Assembly (NCBI RefSeq): GCF_018860365.1
Contig: NZ_JAHKPO010000003.1
Coordinates: forward strand, 620,001 to 684,000
Direction of reading: 5' to 3'
Source: Arenibacter algicola
GTDB lineage: Bacteria; Bacteroidota; Bacteroidia; Flavobacteriales; Flavobacteriaceae
Length of the DNA stretch: 64,000 nt
Every line of letters begins with the position of its first letter. Position 1 is the first letter of the stretch. This document shows, in pieces, positions 1 through 10,500 of this stretch. The translations under genes were made by a program, and so were the position numbers. Under the pieces are notes generated by a model. That model was not told the origin of the DNA and searched no databases. It saw only the letters and a program-made list of their open reading frames with translations.

Positions 1-584
1 CAAAGTGCATCGGTGTCCATCCCCTTGCCTTCCAGGGTTACATAAAATCTATTGGCGTAAAGAAACCTAAGGTCGGATTGAAAATCTGCTTTTGTATCTG
101 CATCCCGATCGGTACCAAAGGTTAAAATTCCGTTGCGCTCTACTTTGGAATATCTTATGGTATTGTTGCTTTCTGAAGTTATCTTGTTGAGGTGCAACAT
201 TTTTAAGGGTATTATGGCACCAACGGCCTTCTGCCCGGCGGCATCCAAAATTTCCATTCTAATAGTATCATCTCCAAAGCTGCCGGAAACAAGTTGGGTA
301 TCGGTAATTTCAGGTTCTATTTTGTTCTGTTCTGATGGATCTAAACTTAGATTGCTCAATTTTTTTGGGAATGCCTCTATTAGTTGGGCATTGGTAAGAG
401 GTGTTTTGGTGCCTAAATCTTCGCGTAGATTATCATATTTTTTATTGATATCGTCATTATTTCCAATAACTTCATTTATAGCCCCATCCAAAATCTTGGA
501 TGCTGATGGGTCTGAGGTTTTTGGGGTTTCTTTACATGAAGCCAAAAGCAAGATGATTGGTATTAGTTTTAGTATATTTTTCAT
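1..584 (-). CDS. Lipoprotein, 3' end beyond the window
   Basis: An open frame runs on the minus strand from ATG at 582-584 to the window edge, about 194 codons without a stop. The protein starts MKNILKLIPIILLLASCKET, a type II signal peptide with lipobox LASC, so it should be an envelope lipoprotein. The mature part begins with a Thr/Ser/Lys/Asp-rich linker and continues as a mixed charged domain that I do not recognise. It is the most downstream visible member of the minus-strand operon that begins at 7453, separated from the gene before it by 130 bp. Function unknown. Confidence 0.75.
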   Translation of the reverse strand, partial: MKNILKLIPIILLLASCKETPKTSDPSASKILDGAINEVIGNNDDINKKYDNLREDLGTKTPLTNAQLIEAFPKKLSNLSLDPSEQNKIEPEITDTQLVSGSFGDDTIRMEILDAAGQKAVGAIIPLKMLHLNKITSESNNTIRYSKVERNGILTFGTDRDADTKADFQSDLRFLYANRFYVTLEGKGMDTDAL

Positions 585-714
585 TTTTATATGATTTTAA
601 GATTTATTTTATTCGTTCTGCAATAATTAGTCGTGCCAAGGCAATGGTTTTTTGTAATTCAGAATAGCATCAAATTACATCCAATACAATATTTTTAACA
701 ACAATACATAACAA

Positions 715-1263
715 CTACTCTTCTAGATTATAGAATTCTGCTAATTGGTTGTAGTTGTTTACATCTATACCGTTTTTTTCTAGGGAAGCAAGGATTTCGT
801 TATTACTATTTTTAGAAGTAGCTGTATTATTTCCAGCAATGATTACCAATTTAATATCTAAATCATGTTGCTCAATGTAATTAGCGTTTATTATAATCTC
901 ATTCTGCGTTATGCTATAAACACTTATTCGATTATCATCCCGAAAGAAGGGCAATGAGTACCAAAAATTTGGATCAGTGAATAGATCTGGCTTATTGGAT
1001 ATACGAAAATACACTAGTACGGCTCCGTAGTCCAAAATTTCTTGGGTAATAGCATTAACATTAAATATATTATCACCAATAATAAGGGAAGTATTTTCTA
1101 GTAACACCGTAGTAACATTGGCATTACCGTCAATACCATTTTCGCCATTTTGCCCATCAGCTCCTGATGGTCCTACAGCCCCATCTTCTCCACTACATGA
1201 AATTAATAATATGATTACTAGTATTGGAAAGGCATAAATTAATGTATTCTTGAAGTTTTTCAT
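715..1263 (-). CDS. Lipoprotein with short collagen-like segment
   Basis: 182 residues. The N-terminus is a type II signal peptide ending ILLISC, followed at once by Gly-x-y triplets (residues about 24-47, GEDGAVGPSGADGQNGENG). This short collagen-like stalk is common at the start of Bacteroidota surface lipoproteins. The remaining 130 residues are a compact domain without recognised motifs. The gene lies 24 bp downstream of the next lipoprotein gene on the same strand and belongs to the envelope operon. Function unknown. Confidence 0.75.
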   Translation of the reverse strand: MKNFKNTLIYAFPILVIILLISCSGEDGAVGPSGADGQNGENGIDGNANVTTVLLENTSLIIGDNIFNVNAITQEILDYGAVLVYFRISNKPDLFTDPNFWYSLPFFRDDNRISVYSITQNEIIINANYIEQHDLDIKLVIIAGNNTATSKNSNNEILASLEKNGIDVNNYNQLAEFYNLEE

Positions 1264-1287
1264 GATTTTTATTTTGGTTCGATTTAA

Positions 1288-1890
1288 TTAATCTAATTTT
1301 TTAAGGTTTTCAAAGTCGATATAGGACCAAAGGTCAATAGCTTTATCGGGACCCTCCAAGCTTATCCTGAACCTGTTGTTGTAGATAAAAGAAATTTGGT
1401 TCCTACTGATTTTAGGCTGTAAAAAGGCAATGGTCTCGTAACCGTCACGTTCCAAATAAATGTATTCGGTTTCTACAGGTCCTTGTAGTCTAAGTTTATA
1501 GCTATTGAAAAAGTTTTTTACTATGGCCTTGGACCCGGCACCATCTTCAATGGAAAAGTTGTACTGATTGTCTGCGGGGCCATAGCCCCCGGTAGCCATT
1601 TGCCCGCCCCCTGGGTAGGCATATTGATTTGCCATTTTGTGGCCATTTATCATTTTTGGCAAATAGGGTAGAAGTTGCTCGCTACTTAATGGTGTGGTGC
1701 TCTTTAAGGCTTTCCAAACATCTTTGTTGCTAGGTTCTTGTTCTTTTATATTCTCTTTAGCCTTGGCCATTTCTACTACAGAAGTAGCGGGTTGACCTAA
1801 ATCGTCCTTGTTTTCTGCTTTTGGGCCATCTTGGCAGGCGCCTAAAAATAGCGCGATCAATAAATAAATTACATTGGTTTTCATGGGCAT
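1288..1890 (-). CDS. Lipoprotein of unknown function
   Basis: 200 residues with a lipoprotein signal (lipobox LGAC near residue 19). The start could be the first Met or Met3, two codons further in. The mature part has a Lys/Glu-rich linker, then a Gly/Tyr/Pro-rich stretch (about residues 90-107) and a beta-rich C-terminal half with many aromatic residues. It lies 6 bp downstream of the 1897-2340 gene, so it is almost certainly cotranscribed. I recognise no family. Confidence 0.75.
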   Translation of the reverse strand: MPMKTNVIYLLIALFLGACQDGPKAENKDDLGQPATSVVEMAKAKENIKEQEPSNKDVWKALKSTTPLSSEQLLPYLPKMINGHKMANQYAYPGGGQMATGGYGPADNQYNFSIEDGAGSKAIVKNFFNSYKLRLQGPVETEYIYLERDGYETIAFLQPKISRNQISFIYNNRFRISLEGPDKAIDLWSYIDFENLKKLD

Positions 1891-1896
1891 AGTTGA

Positions 1897-2340
1897 TTAT
1901 TGTATTAATTTGAAATGTTCTTCCAATACTTTATTGGGTCTTTTGTCCCTGTATATGTATGTTGCCTTAATATATGCCGAGGGGTCGGCATTGTTTTGGC
2001 CATAAGGAATGGTATATGATATTTCGAAAGTTCTATTGGCTATACCGTCGTTGTTGTAAACGGTCATTTTAAATGTAGAACGGCCATTACCACTCTCAAT
2101 GCTTTTAGGTACTTCGTTCCAATGTAACCAAGGCTTGGTGTTTTCTCCTATTTTGGCGAATAGGGTAGTGTTGTCCGTATTGATCTCGATTTTAGGAAAA
2201 CTCCCGTTAGCGTCAAGGTTGGAAAAATTCATTTGCCCGTTCATGTTCCTTGAAAAAAGTAAGACCGCCAATAGTAGTATAAATTGCATTTGCATGATTT
2301 TGTATTTATTGGTTCTTAATATTTCTTTTTGCTCTTTCAT
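1897..2340 (-). CDS. Small secreted protein
   Basis: 147 residues as an open frame. A Sec signal peptide is seen only from internal Met16 or Met18 (MQMQFILLLAVLLFSRNMNG), so the true start is probably near 2289-2295 rather than 2340. The mature part is a beta-rich single domain of about 105 residues with no recognised motif. It is spaced 6 bp from the downstream lipoprotein and 79 bp from the upstream CHAT gene. Function unknown. Confidence 0.7.
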   Translation of the reverse strand: MKEQKEILRTNKYKIMQMQFILLLAVLLFSRNMNGQMNFSNLDANGSFPKIEINTDNTTLFAKIGENTKPWLHWNEVPKSIESGNGRSTFKMTVYNNDGIANRTFEISYTIPYGQNNADPSAYIKATYIYRDKRPNKVLEEHFKLIQ

Positions 2341-2419
2341 TTAGTCAGCAGACCTTTCGGCTCTGGGGTGAATACGGGTGTCAGTACTGCCTGTTGTATA
2401 TTATTTTTTTAGGTATCAA

Positions 2420-4483
2420 TTATTGAAATGAAGGCATTGAGAATATTTGTGCATTGGGGATTGTTATCTCTTGTTCTTCATAATAATAGCGTATGCTCGA
2501 AGGTAGCTCCACCAACGATTCCAATCTTTTTTTGTCGTCAAATGTTATGGTAACCCGCCCGTCGGCAATGAACACTGTTTTTTCAGAACCAATACCGCCA
2601 CTTATTTTTTTAGCCCTTGGTTCATTTTCCAATTTGGCAATGGTAATGTCACCAGCGAATGCCGCTATTTTATGCATTACGGATCCTTTGGTAGGTTCCA
2701 AGGCCAGAAAATCCATATTCATTGGTACAACATTGGCAATCATAGCGGCCATTTGGCCCATCTTGGTTTTTATCCAGCCCTGTCCTGGGACATTCATGTA
2801 AATAAATCCTTCCTCGTCCGAATAAAGGGTAGCGTTTTCTGCAGGGTGGGTCATTTTAAGGGCGTAGTTCTCTGCATCAAAAAACATATTGATGGTCCCG
2901 TCCGGCCCCTTCATGACAATTCGCATATCCGAACTGCCCGTTGATACATTGATCATTTGATAGCCGTAATTTTCCTCGCTAAAATGAAAAAGGGCTTCCA
3001 GTTTTACAGAGCTATTTTTTTTAAGGTCTTTCTTTAGATTTACACCTTTAAAGGTGACCAAGGTGGTTTTTTCATTTTTGCCCCCCTTTACTTCTATATC
3101 ATCGTTAGGGTCGGTATCGGGAACAAAGGAAATATGGTCCAATACCGTATTGCCATCTACATTTAACGAGAACGTCATGCCTTTGTCTTCCATTTCTTGT
3201 ACGGTGTATCCCAAAAATTCTAAAGTAAAACTGGCCTCTTCGGGTTCGTCGTCTTCCAAAATACCCTCAAAAGGATACACAGTGCCTTCTTGTAGTTCTT
3301 TTTTTGTTTTTTCATCTATAAAACTGATAGGTTCTATAATGTGCATGGCATTGCCATGAGTGGTCATTTTTAAGAAATTATACATTTGTTCGGTATCGCC
3401 ACCCGCTTTCAAATATTTAAAAAATGGAATATTATTTTTTAGGGAATCTGGCATGTTTTTAAATGCTGTTGGTGCAGATTCACCATATTGAAGCATTCTA
3501 TCGTACAAATTGTGAAAGGCCTTATAGGCGTCTAGAGGATGAGTAATATTTTGCCAATAGAAGAGTTGTCCATTTTGCAAAATATTATTAAAAGTGGTTT
3601 GCAGGTCGCCCTGTTGGCCTAATTCACATGCGCTAAATACAAATACCTTATTCTTAACTTTAGAATATGCGTCTGAAAAAAACTTGGGTATAAAATATAA
3701 TTCGCCGTACTCCAATGAAATACCCCTAACGTTTTTGCTCTTGATTAAATTAATTAATTCTTGTCGATCTTTTTTTTCATATTTAATCCCTGATGCAATG
3801 TATGTACGACAATTACTGGAAGGCTTAGTATCTTCTTCTTCCAATTTACAAGTTTTACGGGCATGTGAGCTAAAATGCACCACGTCATAATCGTTAAAGG
3901 ATAAGTAATCTTCAAACGAAATATGCTGATCATTTTCTGTTTTATTGGCCTTATAGCTAACCCTACCTTTATAATTACGATATTCGGGCAACTTATTAAT
4001 TGGAATTAAAGGATCATCAGCTACCCCAAATTGCCATGCATAAGGTGCCAATACAATAGCTTTTTTATTTTGCCTATTTTCCCCCCGTTGTGCGCCTACT
4101 ACATTGGCGGAGTTTTCGTCGGCATTGGTATTGTTCAGAGCCATGATTGGTGGTGTTGCCATACTTGCAGTACCTCCTTTTGTTAGGGGTGAAAATTCCT
4201 TGAGCTTATGCAACATTATGGGGCCATTTTTAAGCCTAAAACTTAACAATTCGTCGCCTACACCTATTTCTTGTAGTTCTGGGATTTGCCTAAGTTCCTT
4301 TACCAGTTCCTCTATTGGTTTTAGTTGAATGGTATCTAGAATGGCAAAGCCTTTTAGGATTACAGAATCCGGCATTTTGGAGAAATCTTCCAAAACTTCA
4401 TTAATTGCGCTGGCCTTATCTTTTTTGCTTTCATTGCATGAAAACAAAACCAGCAATAAAGGAAATAGGTATAGGAGGCGCAT
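2420..4483 (-). CDS. CHAT-domain (caspase-like) lipoprotein
   Basis: 687 residues. Residues 1-16 form a lipoprotein signal (LVLFSC). Residues about 140-350 look like a CHAT peptidase domain: strand-His motif VVHFSSHARK (His207) and strand-Cys motif VFVFSACELGQQGD (Cys286), the two catalytic elements of the caspase-like CHAT fold. The C-terminal half (about 400-687) is beta-rich and unrecognised, perhaps a binding or assembly region. CHAT proteins are cysteine peptidases usually found in the cytoplasm; a lipid-anchored exported one is unusual. The gene is sixth in the envelope operon, 13 bp after the 4497-5363 gene. The peptidase call rests on the two motifs; substrate and activation signal are unknown. 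Confidence 0.75.
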   Translation of the reverse strand: MRLLYLFPLLLVLFSCNESKKDKASAINEVLEDFSKMPDSVILKGFAILDTIQLKPIEELVKELRQIPELQEIGVGDELLSFRLKNGPIMLHKLKEFSPLTKGGTASMATPPIMALNNTNADENSANVVGAQRGENRQNKKAIVLAPYAWQFGVADDPLIPINKLPEYRNYKGRVSYKANKTENDQHISFEDYLSFNDYDVVHFSSHARKTCKLEEEDTKPSSNCRTYIASGIKYEKKDRQELINLIKSKNVRGISLEYGELYFIPKFFSDAYSKVKNKVFVFSACELGQQGDLQTTFNNILQNGQLFYWQNITHPLDAYKAFHNLYDRMLQYGESAPTAFKNMPDSLKNNIPFFKYLKAGGDTEQMYNFLKMTTHGNAMHIIEPISFIDEKTKKELQEGTVYPFEGILEDDEPEEASFTLEFLGYTVQEMEDKGMTFSLNVDGNTVLDHISFVPDTDPNDDIEVKGGKNEKTTLVTFKGVNLKKDLKKNSSVKLEALFHFSEENYGYQMINVSTGSSDMRIVMKGPDGTINMFFDAENYALKMTHPAENATLYSDEEGFIYMNVPGQGWIKTKMGQMAAMIANVVPMNMDFLALEPTKGSVMHKIAAFAGDITIAKLENEPRAKKISGGIGSEKTVFIADGRVTITFDDKKRLESLVELPSSIRYYYEEQEITIPNAQIFSMPSFQ

Positions 4484-4496
4484 AGCTTCTGGATTT

Positions 4497-5363
4497 TCAG
4501 TTATAATTAACCATATTTGGTAATAATGAGGATACTCTATGACCTTTTATGGACACTACTTTTTTGGTTAAGGGAATATTCATTTTTTTCTGTTCAGGTG
4601 TAAAATCGTAGATTAAAACGCCTGAGAAATCATAACCAGGTGTTGCGTTGACTAGATAGGAATACGAAATTTTAATTTGCCCTGATTTACCCTCACTATC
4701 TTTAAAATGACCTTCAAATTCTTTACGATTACTATCTGTTACTTTACCTGTGATGTCTCCATTCGTAAATTTGTTGTTTACCTGAAAGCGGTATTTTCCT
4801 AGTACATTGGCAATATTTTTTTGATTAATCTTTAGTTTGCCCAATACATCTGTTTCCCATGTTCCGGTCCAAGGTTTAATTGGGGCAGGTTTATCTTTGT
4901 TTGCAAAATCTTTTAAGACCTGTTCTCTTTTGTCTAATATATCTTTTGCCGCTTGTTCTTCAATTATATTTCCATACAAAGAACTAGGTCTTGTCCCGTT
5001 CCAATTATCAGGTTGCCAGTCATCTTTACCTTCAGGCTTATATTCGCCTTCAAATGATTTTTTCCCGGCATGCATAATGAATGTAAATAGCCCCATTTTT
5101 CCCATCCCCGTTCTGTCAAAACTATTTAAAGTCCTTGTATAGGTGCCGGTTAAATTGCCATTCTCATATTTGCCGTCCAGTTTTCCATTCGGAAAAGTCC
5201 CCGTATAAATATCTCCCGACTTCGTAATATTCAACTCTCCTAAAGGGTTTCCTAAAAGTGTTGTGTTCCATTTTCCGGTCCAATCATTGCTTTGGGCTTG
5301 TGTAGAAAATGATAATAGGAATAGAATTCCCACTACTGTAAAGGGCATTATTGATTTTTTCAT
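4497..5363 (-). CDS. Secreted protein with two beta repeats
   Basis: The protein is about 288 residues from Met4 of the open frame (start 5363), chosen because MKKSIMPF begins a clean Sec signal ending TQAQS. Starting at 5372 would abut the previous stop codon directly. The mature protein holds two similar segments that open WTGKWNTTLLG and WTGTWETDVLG, each followed by G-x-Y-T/F-type strands, suggesting duplicated lipocalin-like or beta-sandwich modules. A helical Lys/Glu-rich linker separates them. It is in the envelope operon between the DUF4870 protein and the CHAT lipoprotein. No enzymatic motif seen. Confidence 0.75.
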   Translation of the reverse strand: MKKSIMPFTVVGILFLLSFSTQAQSNDWTGKWNTTLLGNPLGELNITKSGDIYTGTFPNGKLDGKYENGNLTGTYTRTLNSFDRTGMGKMGLFTFIMHAGKKSFEGEYKPEGKDDWQPDNWNGTRPSSLYGNIIEEQAAKDILDKREQVLKDFANKDKPAPIKPWTGTWETDVLGKLKINQKNIANVLGKYRFQVNNKFTNGDITGKVTDSNRKEFEGHFKDSEGKSGQIKISYSYLVNATPGYDFSGVLIYDFTPEQKKMNIPLTKKVVSIKGHRVSSLLPNMVNYN

Positions 5364-5372
5364 GATATGCAT

Positions 5373-5717
5373 TTATATATTCTTGAACCATTCTATAAAT
5401 TTCACCCCTAAGAAGGGTACAGGACTTTCTTTGCCATTAAAGGCGTTGATTAATCCCATGATCCACATATAGAGGAGAACAAAAATGCCAAGGATATTTA
5501 TGATCCATCCCAATATGGGAATCATTCCTATGGCTCCTAAGGCAAGACCCGTACAGGCCAAGCCCAGGGATTGTTTAATATGGTAAGAAGCAAAGGCATC
5601 CTTTTTGTCATTGTTCATTACAAAGGCTATAATAAGGCCAATGATGGTGATATAGGATATAATGGCAATGTTCTTGCCTTCGCTTGCCACTACTGTTTTG
5701 TTATCTGTTGTTTCCAT
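5373..5717 (-). CDS. DUF4870-type membrane protein
   Basis: 114 residues with three hydrophobic segments (about 18-36, 53-70, 74-92) and the spacing typical of DUF4870/Tic20-like proteins: a first helix, the motif DAFASYHIKQSLGL, then two closely spaced helices. These are small inner-membrane proteins of unknown role. It is embedded in the envelope operon, 17 bp after the small lipoprotein gene. Confidence 0.85.
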   Translation of the reverse strand: METTDNKTVVASEGKNIAIISYITIIGLIIAFVMNNDKKDAFASYHIKQSLGLACTGLALGAIGMIPILGWIINILGIFVLLYMWIMGLINAFNGKESPVPFLGVKFIEWFKNI

Positions 5718-5734
5718 CTTCTTAGTTTTTAGAA

Positions 5735-6082
5735 TTATTCGTCACAAGCAGTGTTGTTGATCTCTGCTTTCAAGTCACTTATGTCCGCTTTGTAACCTGA
5801 CAGGTTAGCGGTGGGGACACAGTTTAATATTCCCTCAAGGGCTTTTACGTAGCTCAAACCTTCCGTTTTCAGTTTATTACAATTGGAAACGCTTGGGTCA
5901 TTGCTATAGGCTATAGAGGCGTTGGAATACGCTTCGGCCTGGGAAAGGTATTTTTCCGACCAATTGGTACAGCCCGCAGGTCCAATACCATCATCTTTAC
6001 TGCAACCAACAAAACCTATTAGTACTACTAAGCTGCTGGCGATGAACATTATTCTAACTTGACTTTTCATTGTTTTTTTCAT
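5735..6082 (-). CDS. Small lipoprotein
   Basis: 115 residues, with a lipoprotein signal ending IGFVGC. The mature part is about 85 residues, helical and rich in Ala, Ser and Tyr, with four Cys after the lipobox (CTNW, SNCN, LNCV, TACDE) that could form two disulfides. It lies 21 bp after the OmpA-type gene. No family recognised. Confidence 0.7.
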   Translation of the reverse strand: MKKTMKSQVRIMFIASSLVVLIGFVGCSKDDGIGPAGCTNWSEKYLSQAEAYSNASIAYSNDPSVSNCNKLKTEGLSYVKALEGILNCVPTANLSGYKADISDLKAEINNTACDE

Positions 6083-6103
6083 GATTTTTTGGATTGGATT
6101 ATT

Positions 6104-7453
6104 TTAATTGATTTTTATAAACTCTACTCTTCTATTATTGGCCCTGCCTTTTTCTGTGGTATTGTCATCTACAGCTTCTGTTTCACCCTTGCCTATAAAT
6201 TGCAATCGGGCTTCACCTATTTCAAACTCTTCAATTAGAATTTGCTTTACAGCTGCAGCTCTACTTTCGGATAGTGTCTGGTTGTAATTTTCTTCCCCTT
6301 GATTATCAGTATGTCCTATTATTTGTAGGTTGATATCCTTGTTATCGCGAAGCATATTGGCGATGTCCAAGAGTATTCCGTAAGACTCCTTCTTTACTGT
6401 GGATGCGGCAGTATCAAAATAGATTCCTGTAGTGCTGAATTTTCCATTTTTGAGTAATAGGGATCGCAAGTCTTCTGTAGACTCAGCAATTTTGAAGTTG
6501 GTAATGCCTACAAAATGGCCTTTTTCTGGTAATACGTCCATTGCCTGGACTATAAAATATTTACCAATATTGGCCTGTATTAAATTGGGGGAATCCACCA
6601 TTTTTTCCTCGTTCACCCACATGCGTAGCCTTTTTTTGTTCACGGCAATGGAAATATGGACCGTATTGTTTAGATATTCAGGTATTTCCCTGTCAATTTC
6701 GTTTCCAATTTTTACGTCCACTTCACCCCCAAAATTAGATACACTTCTTACATTAAAACCATTTGGGGAGAGAAGGATTTCTATCTCTGCCAAAGTGCCC
6801 CCGGCACCCATGGAATAGGCCTTTTTGGTTAAGAACGCAAAGTGTATTTTACTAATAGGCTTTCCGGAACCGTATCCATTATTGGATAAATCAAATTCTA
6901 TGGTATAGTTTTCAGGCAGTTTGTCCTCCATGCTGGGCATGTATCCCGACCTTCTAATAAGGGAGAGCCATTTGCTTTCGGAAACATTGGTATTAACAAC
7001 TTCTCCAGAGCCTCCCGTTTCCCAATTTGCAGGAAAATCTCCCAAGGCGTCAGGGGCAAAATCATCATAGAACAAAAGCTTATTGCCTGGTATAAAGGTG
7101 AAATTACTATACACCCCAAATTCATTTTGTTTTGTTACATTGGTATTGGATTCTGATTTTTTTTGTGTTTGTCCATCATCGCCTTCAACAGAGGCATCGG
7201 TATCATTTTGTGTCTTCTGGGACTTGGACTTCTTTTTCTGCTTTGTACCTTTATTACCATCTAAAATGGTGTCCATAGCTTTTTCAGTTTCACGCGTAAC
7301 TTTTTGTTCAGATTTTCTAAGAACAGCTTCTTCTGCTGCATTTTCTGCCCGTTGCCCTAATTTTTTAAGGAATTGGCCATGGCAATTGTGGGTGCCAATG
7401 CAAAAAAGGAATAGAAAAATGGATAAGCTGGCACCTAAGTTTATTATTTTCAT
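6104..7453 (-). CDS. OmpA-family protein with extra jelly-roll-like domain
   Basis: 449 residues. The order is: signal peptide (to about 26), a charged coiled-coil-like segment (about 28-110, very rich in Lys, Glu, Gln), a beta-rich domain (about 125-325) resembling a concanavalin/LamG-like fold, and a C-terminal OmpA-like peptidoglycan-binding domain (about 335-449). The last domain shows TGIYFDTAAS, GHTDNQGEENYNQTLSESRA and RRVEF. Such proteins tether outer-membrane complexes to peptidoglycan. It is the first gene of the nine-gene minus-strand operon, so it probably scaffolds the products encoded downstream (inference). Nothing in the 140 bp upstream points to a specific operator. Confidence 0.85.
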   Translation of the reverse strand: MKIINLGASLSIFLFLFCIGTHNCHGQFLKKLGQRAENAAEEAVLRKSEQKVTRETEKAMDTILDGNKGTKQKKKSKSQKTQNDTDASVEGDDGQTQKKSESNTNVTKQNEFGVYSNFTFIPGNKLLFYDDFAPDALGDFPANWETGGSGEVVNTNVSESKWLSLIRRSGYMPSMEDKLPENYTIEFDLSNNGYGSGKPISKIHFAFLTKKAYSMGAGGTLAEIEILLSPNGFNVRSVSNFGGEVDVKIGNEIDREIPEYLNNTVHISIAVNKKRLRMWVNEEKMVDSPNLIQANIGKYFIVQAMDVLPEKGHFVGITNFKIAESTEDLRSLLLKNGKFSTTGIYFDTAASTVKKESYGILLDIANMLRDNKDINLQIIGHTDNQGEENYNQTLSESRAAAVKQILIEEFEIGEARLQFIGKGETEAVDDNTTEKGRANNRRVEFIKIN

Positions 7454-7594
7454 ATCATACTATATATTAGAAGATTAAAATTTGATCTATTATTCGTTGA
7501 ATCAAATTTCTAGTATGAATATGTAGAAATGCATATCAAATGTAACATAAGATGATACAGATGTAACTCTTTTTGAGGTTACAATCCTTCGGAT

Positions 7595-10500
7595 TTAGGA
7601 TGTAGGAGTTTTTCCGAAGGTTTTTCTATAGCATTTTATAAAATATGACGGACTATTGAATCCGGTGGCATAAGCAACTTCAGCTACGGTTAATCCTGGT
7701 TTTTCAAGAAGTTTTTGTGCTTGCTTTAATCTTTCCAGACGTATAAATGCGGTAGTGTGGTGTCCGGTTAGGGCAATTAATTTTCTATGCAACTGCATTC
7801 GGCTCATTCCGAGAAGTTGGCTGAATTTTTCGACGGAAAAATCAGTATCCTGTATATAATTATTAAGGATATCTTCAACCTTTAATAGGAATTTCTCATC
7901 GGTTGAGGTAAAGGCAATATCCTTGGGCTTAAAAACATTCTCTTTGTTGTAATGTGCCCTAAGTTTTTTTCTAGTTGTTAAAATGTTTTCTATTCTTATT
8001 TGAAAGGTCTTTGGGTTAAATGGCTTTATCATATATTCTTCTACACCACTTTGCAAGCCTGCAATTTCGTTATCCGGATCGGTTTTTCCGGTTAGCATTA
8101 TGATCGGGATATGGGAAGTCTTCTCATCGTTCTTTAATTGGTTGCAAAGTTCTATCCCATTTAATTTGGGCATCATAAGATCTGTGATTATAAGATCCGG
8201 AATCTTTTTAAGGGCTATTTGTACCCCTTCCCTACCATCTTTGGAGGTAATGATCTTGTATTTGTCCTCCAACAGGGAAGACATAAAATTTAATAGGGAT
8301 ACATTGTCTTCCACCAATAATATTAGAGGCTGGACTTCACTGGATTTTTTGGTGATGGTTCCTGGATCATTTGTTCGGGTAACTACTTCTTCAGGAATTT
8401 CATCATCATCATCATCATCATTGATTAAATGGACGGGAATTTCTAAATTGAAGAATATTTTTTTATGATCATTGGAGTATGAAGCGTTGACGGTTCCTTT
8501 AAGGTGTTCCACCAATTCCTTGACCAAGGAAAGTCCAATTCCTGTCCCTTCATTGGTATGAGTGGCCTGAAAGAATCTTTCAAATAGTTTATTGGTATCT
8601 TTTTCAATAATATTATCTATATCGTTGGATATGTTTATTATTAAATGATCGGTTTGCGCTACCTCGGCCTTAAAGTCTATATTGCCCCCCTCTGCAGTAT
8701 ACTTAATGGCATTGCTCAAAAGATTACCAACAATCTTTTCCATAATATCAGGGTCAAATAGGGTCATGGACATAGGACCCACCTTATGCGAGAAAACTAG
8801 ATTGTGGTTTTTAGCTAGATATTCAAAGGGTTCCAGTAGGGACAGGAGAAAGCCTCCCAAATGGATTTTTTCTGGATTCAGCTTTAGGGAACCGGTATCC
8901 AATTTATTCAATTCCATCATTTGATTCACTAAATCCAGAAGCCTTTTGGTATTTTTATCTACCAACATCAGGTCCTTTTTTAAATCGGGCTTTAGATCGT
9001 TTTCCAGCTGTTTTTTAATGGGCCCTTTAATTAAGGTCAAAGGTGTTCTGAACTCATGGGAAATATTGGAGTATAATTTTGCTTTGAATTCATTTAATTC
9101 ATTTAATCTAATGGTTTCTTGACGTTCAAATTTTAATTGCATTTGCATATTCCACCTCCATTTAAAATATCGGTATATTAAATAGATAGTAATAAAAAAT
9201 AGCAATAGGTAAACTAGAATTGCACTATTGGTCAAGTACCAGGGTTTATTAATTATAAAGCTATAGGAATCCTCCTTACTGTTCCAGACCCCATCGTAAT
9301 TACTGGATATAACCTTAAAAGTGTAGTTGCCCGGGGGTAAATTGGTATATCTTGCGTTATTCTCGTTACCGGACAAGGTCCAATCGGCATCGTAACCCTC
9401 AAGTTTAAATTGATATTGATTTTTAATGGGAAGGGAGTATTGTAAACTGGCAAATGAAAAAGCAACGGTGTTTTCCTTAGATTTGAGCTTTGCATTGGGA
9501 ATTAGGGGTTTTGGAGTGTTAAAAACTTCAAACTTGGTGATTACCGTTTTTGGAAGTACGGTACTTATTTCAATGTCCGAAGGGTTAAACCAATAATAAC
9601 CTTCCAACCCTCCAAAATACAAGTTGCCATTTCTCGCCTTAAAATAGGCCCCGGTATTAAATTCTGTGGCAAGTCCGTCATAATTGGTGTAATTGACAAT
9701 TTTTGGGGTTGAATCCAGTTTTTCCGGTACGTAAAATTTGGTGATGCCCCTATTGGAACTTAACCATAAATTATTTTGTTCATCTGGCAAAGCGGCATAA
9801 ACCACATCATTGGCCAGCCCTTCTTTTACGGTGTAGTTATAGAATTGCTCATTTACAATATCAAAGGCACACAGGCCATTGCCGTTGGTGCCGATCCATA
9901 AGATTCCCTTATTGTCGTAGTACAGGGATTTTATCTGGTTACTGGCCAAGGAATTTGCATTTCCGGGCTCATGTCTATACACTTTAATTTCATTGGTTTT
10001 AAGGTTTATCTTGCAAATACCATCGTCCTGCGTACCTACCCATATAAACTGACCGGCTTCCTGGGCAATTGCCCTGATATTGTTGGAAGGAAGTCCGTTG
10101 GCGGAATCGTTTTTGTTAAACGTACTTAGGATACCCTTGTTTTTATTTACCTTAAAAAGTCCACTCTCCCTGGTGCCTACCCAGGTATTGTCGTCGGTGT
10201 CTTTCTGTAGGCACCAAACGGTAACATTTTCTAGATTTTTGAGCTTTGGATATTCAATGATATTCTCGTTGATATCCATAATGTGTAGTCCACCCTCTTG
10301 GGTGCCAATCCATAGATCTCCATCATTATCGCTGAGCAAGCTCATAATTCTATTGGATCTAAGCCCTTTTTTATTATCGGTCTGGTAGTTGTGCCATATA
10401 TTTTTTTTGGGCGTGAACCTGGACAGGCCTTTGCCACTTGTTCCAATCCAAACATTATTTTGCGCATCCAAGGTTATGGATCGTACTACATCAATATTTA

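Noticed and set aside
133..594. Plus-strand ORF of 153 codons at the window start
   Set aside because: It is antisense to a clear lipoprotein gene on the minus strand that has a signal peptide and operon context.
2420..7453. CHAT operon as an anti-phage defence system
   Set aside because: No effector such as a gasdermin, nuclease or NTPase sensor, and all products carry export or membrane signals.
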